From NCBI RefSeq assembly GCF_009389715.1, contig NC_052400.1:19747674-19811673 (forward strand): a DNA stretch of 64,000 nucleotides, written 5' to 3'. Below the pieces are notes generated by a model. It searched no databases. It worked only from the letters and a program-made list of their open reading frames with translations, and was not told the DNA's origin. Below are positions 55,361 through 64,000 of the stretch, in pieces (position 1 is the stretch's first letter; each line of letters opens with the position of its first letter). Origin of the DNA: Phoenix dactylifera (taxonomy: Eukaryota; Streptophyta; Magnoliopsida; Arecales; Arecaceae). The translations under genes were made by a program, and so were the position numbers.

Positions 55361-57435
55361 TGTGAGGGCCCGGTCAGACCGGTCCATTGACCGGCCCATG
55401 GCTCAGCACGTATTTTAAAGAGAGATCGAAACAAAAAAATAAAAAAAGAGAGAACAAAGTTTCTCTGTGCTCCGTCAAAAGCTAGAAAACCCTAGCCTTC
55501 ATCCCTATTTAAGCAAACCCTCTCCTCTTCCCTCAAGGCATCTCCCTCTAATCTCCGATCAATGCCGATGAAATTTATTGAGATTGTTTTGATTTTTCTT
55601 TTCCCTGTTCCATTTTGGATCTATTGTTAGTAGGGTCGAGGCTCATGCCCAAGCAGCAATTGAGCCGTCGGCCACCTCCAAGACCAGAGGCAGAGCTGTC
55701 ATCGGCAGGTGAGCCAGGCTGCTCCCTTCTTCACCTCATTTCTGAGCCGACCTAGGGGTCGGTTTTTCTTGTTTCTCTCCCTATCACCAGCCACCGTGGC
55801 CAATGACCCTGTCACGTTGTCATCGGAGGTCATGCTAGCCACCTCGAGATGCTCTGTCCAGCTTAAGGGAGACACCCTCCCCTAAATTTCTTTCTCTTCT
55901 CTTCTTTCTCTCTTAATCACTATTTCTCTTTCTACTTTCTCTATGTAGAAGCCTTAATAGGCCCGAGGAAAGGACCCAATATCTTGTGGATCAATTGCAC
56001 ATAGGAGGGGTCCCAGATCGACGTTGTGTGACTAGAGGTCTTGGGACAGCATTGCACGACCAGGGGCCCCATGCTGGTGTTGCAAACCGAGGAGGGTTCT
56101 GAATTGACGTTATGCGGCCCTAGGAAAGGGTTCGAGTTGATCTTGTTAGGATCATCTACCATAATTTAGGGATAGTTATGACTATTCTAAAAATAAGACC
56201 TGGTCTATAGGTAAGCAATCATTTGGCTAAGAAAGTGTTGAGCAGACCACTTTGCCCTCAAGTTCGTAGATTGAGAAGAGGATCGGTGTGCGCAGTATTT
56301 GAGTCTGAGATCGGTAGAGGGAATAAGTTCTATATACAATCACCTTTATGCATAATGTATATTTTGTAATATATGTTGATGATTTTGGGGTTTGCATCAT
56401 TTTTTGTATGACTCCCTTATGATTTCCAACACATATATTTTATTAATATATAGACATATCGAATATCGGTGATTATGGCTGCTTGGATTATGGTTTTGGT
56501 TGTTGGGATATGATGTTGATGATTTTGGAATTTGGATATGAAATATAATATCAAAATATATTTTCTTGGTATGGATGAAATTAAATGATTTGTTTGATGA
56601 ACAAAGAATTTGGACTAGACATATTACGGATTGCCAGTCACGAGCAGAATTATAACACATTAGTTTGCCACTGCGGGCTGAAGTACAGTTATCTTGGTTT
56701 GTTACTGCGGCATGAAGCGTAGTTATCTTGGTTTGCTACCGTGGGCCGAAGCGTGGATATTTGGATTGCTACTGCGGGCGGAATCGCAGTTATCTTAGTT
56801 TGCCACCGTAGGCCGAAGCGCGGATATTTGGTTTGCCAGTCACGGGCCGAAGCATGACTATGAATAGTCCAAATCAGAAAGATGATAGTTGATTGAAAAT
56901 TTGGACAAAAATGAAAGATTAAAAATATAAAACCACTGTATGATAATATTTTATATATTTTCTGGAAAGGGTTATATGTTTGATGACTTACATTATGGAT
57001 GCATATTTTATCGAGCTATGTTGGATAATTGGTATGAGAATTTATGATTTTTTCTGTATTTTGATGAGTTTTGTAGTTAATCTTATTTTAAAACTACTAT
57101 ATTTATATTAGTGTGAGTGTGTGATATTCTTACTGAGATAAAAAAGCTCATATTCTTCTTATTTTTTTCCTGGAGTTACAAGAGGCATATTTCGAATGGG
57201 AGGGACGTAGAGTTGAGTATCAGATTTATGAGTTAGTTTGTCAGTTTATTTTTCTGATACGATAAGCATTTGAAGATCTTGTGATTGGATTTGTTTATTG
57301 GATTATTCGGCTATTCACCATTGAGTTATTGGATACTTGTTCGTCTTAGTTTTTCCATAATCTCTAGAGCATTGCCCTAGGACTCATGCGGCTGCATCAT
57401 GTGGTCGACTCAAGTGATGGGTTCGGGGCATCACA
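55361..57435 (+). mobile_element. Solo LTR (2,075 bp)
   Basis: Begins TGTGAGGGCCCGG, ends GGGGCATCACA and is flanked by the perfect 5-bp repeat GTTTG. No gag, pol or second LTR lies between the duplications. A TATA-like CTATTTAAGC occurs at about 55505, giving plus orientation, and a six-unit minisatellite lies at 56663-56868. A solo LTR arises when the two LTRs of a full element recombine and the interior is lost. Length fits a large Ty3/gypsy LTR, but the family is not identifiable from the LTR alone. Confidence 0.88.
56663..56868. repeat. 34-bp minisatellite in the solo LTR (about 6 units)
   Basis: Units start TTTGC(C/T)AC, contain (G/T)GGGCCGAAGC-like sequence and end either CAGTTATCTTGG or GGATATTTGG. 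The two end types occur in blocks or alternate, hinting at a higher-order unit of about 68 bp. Confidence 0.8.
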
Positions 57436-57440
57436 GTTTG
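57436..57440. repeat. Target-site duplication, right copy (GTTTG)
   Basis: Exact match to 55356-55360, abutting the CA end of the solo LTR. Confidence 0.88.
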
Positions 57441-60400
57441 GGAGTTTGATCAATCCATCTCTCCAAGGAGCCAGGAGGAGATGGTCGCTAGAGTCCTGCT
57501 CTTGAATACAGTATAAAAAAAATCTAACCAGTTAATTAAGGAAGACTAGGGCTTCAACAGGGATATTGCATATGGCCAAACATGACTGATGTTGCACGAG
57601 AAAGATTAAGGTTTTAAGTATGTAAAATGGGATGATCCAAGGTATTGCTGTTTAGCGTCGACTGCCCTGAGAACAATGACTCTAGGGCTAGGCCCAGCAA
57701 AATCTTCTCCCAGGCTCACATTTTCGTCACCCTCTTTCTTCACGTCGGCCCAACACACTATGGGCTTGGGCTAACTCACAGATTACTTTTTGTCTCCTTT
57801 ATTTTTGGTAGAAACCCAAATTTACTTCATCAAGATCCGGAAGGTATGTTATATAACTATTTCGCCGCTAATTTAGCCATGGGGAGGCTCATGTGGTTGT
57901 AACTTGTAACTTGTATGCATGATATACCAATTTGTCCACCAAATCTAATTATGTACCCCTGGGTTTGGGGGAAAGAGGCCTGTGGAATTGACAAAGTATG
58001 TAAACGGAAAATTGAACCAAGGATTAGAATTCAGACAAAACATGGTTTGGTCTCAATTGCCAAATGGCATTTGCTGACCCGATGGGAATTATTATTATTT
58101 TTTGGTCAAACCATGACTAATTAATTAGAGTTAGATGCTATATTCGTAATCCAATCCAACCAGTTATATAAATATTTATGGACCACATAGTACCATAGCT
58201 ATCTCGTCGACTTTTTCGGATGAAATGCTATGTACATCCCGCCGATCATGGAATCTTATGAGATAACATACCATGTATGGTCCATCAATTTTTTTGGTGG
58301 CATACCATGCACATTCTCATCAATCATGCAATCATGTTCCTTCATACACATACCGTGATGCGAATAATGTTGCAATCTCATATTTTTATTCTTAACATTT
58401 TTATTTTATGATCCAAGCTCGCATTACAAAAGCAGATTATTTAATAGTTAATGAAAAACTCCTGAGACGAGTTATGACATGCTACGTACATGGCCACAAC
58501 GGAGGCTGGTCATCGTGCAATACATGGAAGTCTTGGGGAGCCGTGGATTCATGTTCAACATATCATTACTTTAATTTGTAACAATTTATTTGTATTACAT
58601 GCTGTAGACTAGTTTGCACATTTTTCTTAAGAGCTAATCATGATCAAAATTTGTAGGCATGGATTCAACCCAATCCGACCCAAATGACCCATCGAGTTAA
58701 AATTTGTAAGCATGGACTTGACCCGATTTTCAACCGGATTGGGTTTGGGTCCAAAATTAGGACCCGAACAAGAAACTGGGTCGTATCAAAGTCACTTAGG
58801 ACCCGACTCATTTGCAGCCCTAGTAAAAAGTCACCCCTATTAACATGACTCTTCATCACTATGAAAATACGTTTGTGCCCTCATTGTAATTATCAGAATT
58901 AAAATTCAAAAGGCACTTGCCATTGTGGGCCTCAACTCAATAGGATCCAACATATAGATCTTGCAACATACGCACTTTGCGTCAAAAGACAAGAAAAACG
59001 ACATGGAGATGTGCTAGATTTTGTTTGCGACTCCTTAAATTGGATCATCTCCTCCACATGAACGAGCATCGCTATCGAGTGTAGTTCTCCACTCCTTTAA
59101 GGCCGCCGTTAGCCGCGGGCCTAGTTAACCTTCGACGTCAACCGTTCCGAGCCCAAAAGATAAATTAGAAGTGTGGTCACGGCATCGGACGGTCCCCTAC
59201 ATCGTCTCTTAACCCTGTTCCACTTCCTAAAAGATCTCACGAGGCCGGTTCTGATCTCTAGCTTTAAGGGAGTTAGGGGAGAAAGGTGGCTGATGGGAGG
59301 GGATAGGCATGCATGCATGTTGCTATTTGACATGGTCCTTCGAACCCTACTTGCGACCATCCTCTCTCTTACCGCACGGATGACTTGTGTTTCTACCTCT
59401 CTCTATCTTACCATTTCTTTTCTTTGTTGCGTCGACTTTTTTTTTTTTCTTATCCAAGAAAATGCTTCTAGTGTTTTTTTTTCCCCTTTTTTTTCGTCTT
59501 TTTTTCATTTGGTACGAATTATACCTGGGGTTATGTCAAATATACAATTGCACTTTAACCAGTTAGTATCATCATTGTTAGCTTGGAACCAATTAGTTCT
59601 CCATTTTTCGTACGTGGAAACTGGTTAGTTCACGTTCAAGAAGATAGATCAATGATCAGCTTGGAAAAGTTTGACAGGTTTCCTAATATTTTACATAAAG
59701 ATCATACACACACTCATACTTTTGATTGCTATACTTTCTCTCTTTTGAAAAAGTTAAGCTAAGATAACCGCATTCTATTAAGACACAGTAGTGCGTGTTC
59801 TTTTATTTTTTGGGTTTTTTTTTTTTTGGAGAGGAACACCAGGCGAAGTCCAATCCGATTCTCTTTCTGCTGCAATTTATGAGGTTGTTGGTGCAACTCT
59901 CTATGTTGTTTCAAGAACTTTTTCATGAGAACGATTTTCAGAACTTTTCATGTGAGGCGTTCCAAGGCATTATTCTTTTAAAAATATCTTTAAATGGTTG
60001 AGCGTCCAGTTGATCAAACATTCATGCATGGAGAGGTTTTTGCTTCATATAAAGCATTCAACTTGCTAGATACTAACAACTGGATGGTCCTTTCTTGCAT
60101 CTTAATTTGTTTTCTTGGCCACAACTTTATAGCTTGCTCCGGAAGCAGAGGATATGAAAGAAAAACAATGAGTTGATGAGAACGAGGACCCTTCAATCAA
60201 ACAAAATAGAGTTTAACATTCATATTTTAATGGATGACCAACTATCTTTTCTTTAGAAACCATGAGATATATGAACTTTTTCCCATTAATTAAGCGTTCA
60301 ACCTATGTATGAGTATGACAAGATACACTGGAAGAGGTGGTTTGAACCGAGAAATTCTAGTTTTTATCACAACCAGAATAAGCTCCATTAGAAGAATATG

Positions 60401-61300
60401 CGACCCAATAGAAGTCGACATTTCCTCCAACTCAGGCAATTTATTACTGGGCGGTCGTGAAAAATGTATGATACATACAATAATTTTTTTAGCATCTCTA
60501 TTATCAGTGATTACTACACTGATTCACGAATTTTGATAACTGGGATAAGATCGATGGAAGTCCCGGATTTCGGCATTGGTTCAAAAACAAAAACAAACAA
60601 ACAAACAAACAAAAAAATAGATCAATATTTTGCTATCATCGATTTGGAAAAGGTGATTCTCACAGTCAATTGTGGTCCACACAAGTTGGATCTACTTGCA
60701 CTCAGAGGGCAGAGGACAGTCTTACGTCTGAAGTCTCGATCAGTAACTCGTGGGCAATCACAAGCCATGATACGGACAAGTAAAATATCCCATGCATGCT
60801 CACTACCAAATGAATGCCATTTCCATTAACGCTAGGGTGAGGATGACTTTTTATCTTACCCTAACCCCTATCTGCCGCAATTGGCATAGCTTGCACCTTT
60901 AGGATCTATTTGGGTAAGTCAGCAAGATTTGGACTGGATTTTCCACTAGTTTCATCGTTTGGAAAGCTTATTTAAGCAGTGTCCATATCAACCCCCCCAA
61001 AAAAATCTCCATAATTTTTTTTTTCTTCCTGCAGACCAACAGACCCATAGGATGAAATTTAGACCAGAACTTCGATGGGTCTTTAGAAGATGCGGGCCGA
61101 ATAGGCTAGCAAATCCGACTTCAAGAACTTTAACTACAAAATTTTTGGACTCTCTTTGCCATTCCAATCAGATGCCTATATCATGGTAGAAAAGCTTATT
61201 AGAACCCTAGTCACCTTATCTCACTTTTGCTTGCAACACCATCTCACTATATATATTTGAGGTGCTCCCCACCTAAACCATAGGCCACCCTTTTGCAGCC
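57441..61300. other. Intergenic region, no genes recognised
   Basis: AT-rich spacer with poly(T) near 59436 and 59815 and a short CAAA repeat near 60592-60612. The plus ORFs at 59173-59628 and 60309-60829 show no domain I recognise. Confidence 0.5.
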
Positions 61301-61307
61301 TGAGTAT

Positions 61308-61318
61308 CTATAAAAGGG
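61308..61318 (+). promoter_or_regulatory. TATA box of the DUF1677 gene
   Basis: CTATAAAAGGG lies 46 bp upstream of the ATG at 61364, so the leader would be very short (about 15-25 nt). Confidence 0.55.
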
Positions 61319-61363
61319 TAGGCATCCCAGTAACTGAGAAGAGAGAGAACTACAGAAAGAAAG

Positions 61364-62089
61364 ATGGATAGTGTGTGCAGAAAGAGAGAAGAAGCCATGC
61401 AATCCAAACGAGTTACTGGAGAGCAAGAACCATGCCTCCCTCCACCCAAGGTAATCATCAAGGGAACTACTGCTATAGCAGTTTGCATCAAACTGTTCCA
61501 TGCGTGCAAACTAAGTACTCTTCATTTTCAATATTAAGATCATTGACATGTCCTTTGTTTAACCAAATATTAGACCTATCTTACTCGTTTCTCTCTTCAT
61601 TGTAATAAGGATCAATGGCTGAGAAGGGTCTACTCCGATCTTCCGACTGACACAGAAAAGATCAAGGATCGGAACCTAACCATGGAAACCAATGAAGTGC
61701 AGATGGTGGAGTGCGAGTGCTGTGGGATGTCGGAAGAGTGCACTCCTACCTACATCGGCCGGATCAAAGGATTCTTCTGCGGAAAGTGGATCTGCGGGCT
61801 TTGCTCGGAGGCGGTGAAGGAGCAAACGAGACGCAACCCAGGAGTAGCAAAGGAAGAAGCTTTAGAGTCTCACATGGCTCTTTCCAAGAAGTTCAACAGG
61901 ACTGTTAGGCTCAACCCTAAGCTCTCCCTAGCTGGTACAATGAGGGATATCGCAAGGAAGAGCTCCCAACAAAGGACCTCCATGGGTCATTGTGCATCCA
62001 AGATACCTAGAAATATGAGCTGTGGTCCTAGAATGAATGTAAGATCAAACAGCCACCAGTCCACTGAAACTTCATCATGCCACTATTGA
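61364..62089 (+). CDS. DUF1677 family protein (188 aa, two exons)
   Basis: Exon 1 61364-61450 (MDSVCRKREEAMQSKRV, ending PPPK), intron GTAATC...ATAAG, exon 2 61610-62089; both junctions are phase 0. Exon 2 opens DQWLRRVYSDLPTDTEK and enters the DUF1677 domain: CECCGMSEECTPTYI, GRIKGFFCGKWICGLCSEAV, ALESHMALSKKF. Four CxxC-type cysteines suggest a small metal-binding module, which is inference. The C-terminal 60 residues are Ser/Asn-rich and probably disordered. No signal peptide or membrane segment. A shorter reading starting at the Met at 61682 would keep the whole domain but lose 53 residues; the spliced model is preferred because it joins exactly. The family is plant-specific with no established biochemical function. 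Confidence 0.85.
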
Positions 62090-62339
62090 TCATTCAATAA
62101 GCATCACAATTTAGGTCCTGGCTTGGCACCATCATGCGAGCTAATTAGTTTAATGCTTTGGAGCAAATATGCATGTCTGTTTTTGATGTTAGCCGTGGGT
62201 TGGCTTTCATTTCAAACTTTCCCTCACTTTAGTTTTCTTCCTGCTCCCTTACTACGACGTTAGTTTGTGACTTCTTGTATATCATGTTAACAATGTTAGT
62301 TTTTGTAGAACTTTCCATGTGGGACTTGCATTAATGTTG

Positions 62340-62660
62340 GCGTTGCCCTTGCGGAGCCATCCTCTCTCTCTCTCTCTCCCCTATTATTTTTTTCCCTCCT
62401 CCTCCTCCTCCTCCTCCTCCTTCTTCTTCTTCATCTTTTTGTTCTTCTTCTTCTTTTCTTTCTTCTCGAAACGGCAATTCATATAGCTCTAATGTACATC
62501 CTACTAAATCAAAATAAAGTAAAAAGTACAAAGAAGAGGATATGTCTACTGCGGATGTCCAGAAAAACTCTCTGGAGTGTCGGGCGACGAAGGAGGTGAT
62601 CTAGTTTACTGCACTGTTCGCCTTCCAAAACACATGTGCTGTCTGAAAATCGCCCACTGT
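62340..62660 (-). mobile_element. LINE 3' end fragment
   Basis: Minus strand encodes MCFWKANSAVNW-like sequence (with a frame break), ITSFVARHSREFFWTSAVD and YFLLYFDLVGCTLELYELPF, the usual C-terminus of plant LINE ORF2 just after RNase H (compare the 24.9-kb copy). It is followed by the CTC/CTT-rich tract. Confidence 0.7.
62363..62460. repeat. Compound pyrimidine microsatellite (CT)n-(CCT)n-(CTT)n
   Basis: A CT run at about 62363-62378 is followed by T-rich sequence, then CCT repeats and CTT repeats to about 62460. Low complexity; translated frames here are artefacts. Confidence 0.9.
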
Positions 62661-64000
62661 TCTTTTATGCTGATCTTACTTGAGAGTTGTGGCACTCTAC
62701 CACGATGACATAAATGAGCAGGTAAGATTCGTTCAATGTGCAGTATTAGCGGAACTCTGGAGTTCATATCTGAAAATAGCACTGTATAAACGCGACATAC
62801 GATAAGGGCCATGTACGCTCATTTTGGATTGAGAGATTTAATTGGACAGAAGTGAAATGAAACTGAAGAGATAAATCGATCCATCAACTTTTGTTGGAAA
62901 AATAAAATGAGGAGAGAAGAGAACTAAAAAGAAGAGGCTTCAACAGAATCAGAGATTTTTTCTTTTTTCAAAAACCGAATCCATGTAAAATATTAACCGT
63001 GGATCTCAAAAATGTTGAAATTATTGAAGTCATAGACTTTCATCATTCCTCCAACTTCATCTAGCAGCCTGTCCTTTTCACATCGTTTCGCTTGCATGGA
63101 CGAGATGATCTGTTTTTATAGATAATTTAATGTCAATATTTATGAATATTGTTTGAATTTTTTAAGATGCAAACGATAAGTAACGCATAGAGACTTAGAA
63201 CAATAAAGAACATGAGGAGAAATACGTACACACCCAAAAAAAGTATCAAAATAAATTTCCATTATTTTTTTTAAAAAAAAATTGCTTGCCTTTTTGTATT
63301 AGACTGAATCCTATTATAAATTAATTCATATATATCAAACCACTTAACAATTCACTTCTTAGTGACATGGGGGATTATGAGTTGGCCAAGGTACAAACAT
63401 AGGCCTGCAAATGTGGCCGCGTTCATGCATGACCATTCTGAAAGTTTATCAGCATTCTGGACAACATACAAGATCTTAATTTCTTCATTCTTTTGGTTCA
63501 GAAAACCCAAAGCCGCGTGTAGATGCACATGCATGCCCTCATGCTAGATGCATGCATGATGGAACTTCCTTTGAACTCGAGCAAACTCCTGTCTGTTGAG
63601 CTTCTAAATCCAGTCCAAGCGCATGCATTCATGCCAGCAGAGATCTTTATATCATGTAGTGCAGCCATTTGGGAGCACATATGACGCATGTCGATGATTC
63701 AAGCAGAATGCTGCGATCGATCCATGGAGGAATTAATCTTATTTCATAGTCGCATGCATCTGATGGATTGAGAACAGAGTGTTTGAAAGATGACTTGGAT
63801 CCTAACACCCCGACGAAGAAGCATTCGATGCATGGTTGGAATAAAATGGATAATTTTGATCCCTAGAAAGATAAAAATAAACTTAAAATCGACTAATTAC
63901 AATGCACGATCTCTTCAGGAACTTGCAAAAGATTTGTGTATTCAAGGTCCAGGCACGAGGGGACTATTTCGGGTCACAAAATACACTCCCAAATCACTTT
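62661..64000. other. Right-edge region, no genes recognised
   Basis: AT-rich with several GCATGCATG clusters near 63425-63740. No coding exon or repeat boundary was recognised. Confidence 0.5.

Noticed and set aside
60309-60829. Possible organelle-derived insert (reads like a short conserved frame MTRYTGRGGLN)
   Set aside because: I could not match it to any plastid or mitochondrial gene, so no transfer is claimed.
62331-62531. Minus ORF with poly-Glu/Gly run
   Set aside because: The Glu/Gly run is the reverse of the pyrimidine microsatellite; only its N-terminal part is LINE sequence.
1-64000. CRISPR array, bacterial operon or phage
   Set aside because: Direct repeats here are contiguous tandem arrays without unique spacers, and genes are spliced plant genes.

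Overview
The window is nuclear DNA of a flowering plant. Genes have many short exons with GT-AG introns in AT-rich DNA, and much of the sequence is LTR retrotransposons, LINE tails and short repeats. The host genes (SDS22, TMX2, SKM1-like receptor, DUF1677, SWIM-RING) are plant-type orthologs. I lean towards a monocot, possibly a palm, but that is a low-confidence inference. No plastid, bacterial or viral segment was recognised.

Layout. (1) 1-13.8 kb: the minus-strand gene for an SDS22-like leucine-rich PP1 regulatory subunit. Its first intron carries a complete 9,385-bp LTR retrotransposon (3732-13116) with a perfect 5-bp target duplication. The intron after its last visible exon holds a TRIM-like miniature element; the final coding exon is not in the window. 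(2) 15.1-19.1 kb: a decayed minus-strand copy of the nucleoporin gene NUP35. (3) 21.1-22.1 kb: a three-exon gene for a 104-residue uncharacterised protein. (4) 23.9-24.7 kb: an intronless SWIM plus RING zinc-finger protein, followed by a LINE tail. (5) 26.8-36.9 kb: a ten-exon TMX2-like ER membrane thioredoxin-fold protein (259 aa). (6) 41.4-47.4 kb: a young Ty3/gypsy element whose integrase is cut off at the LTR edge. (7) 49.3-52.3 kb: an SKM1-like leucine-rich-repeat receptor with a kinase domain lacking catalytic motifs (957 aa, two exons). (8) 52.9-57.4 kb: repeats, including an LTR-like block with an 83-bp tandem array, a LINE fragment and a 2,075-bp solo LTR with a perfect target duplication. 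(9) 61.4-62.1 kb: a two-exon DUF1677 gene (188 aa), followed by another LINE tail.

The most unusual object is the retrotransposon in the SDS22 intron. It encodes gag but no recognisable protease, reverse transcriptase or integrase. On the opposite strand it carries a TATA-driven, intron-containing gene resembling the plant 'putative gypsy-type transposase' (Transposase_28) family fused to a coiled coil. It also holds three unrelated tandem arrays. Its two LTRs are almost identical outside a 30-bp array but differ inside it by exactly four units.

The host genes do not form a pathway; they are independent neighbours separated by transposable-element debris. All homology statements rest on recognition of motifs by eye; no database search was run.
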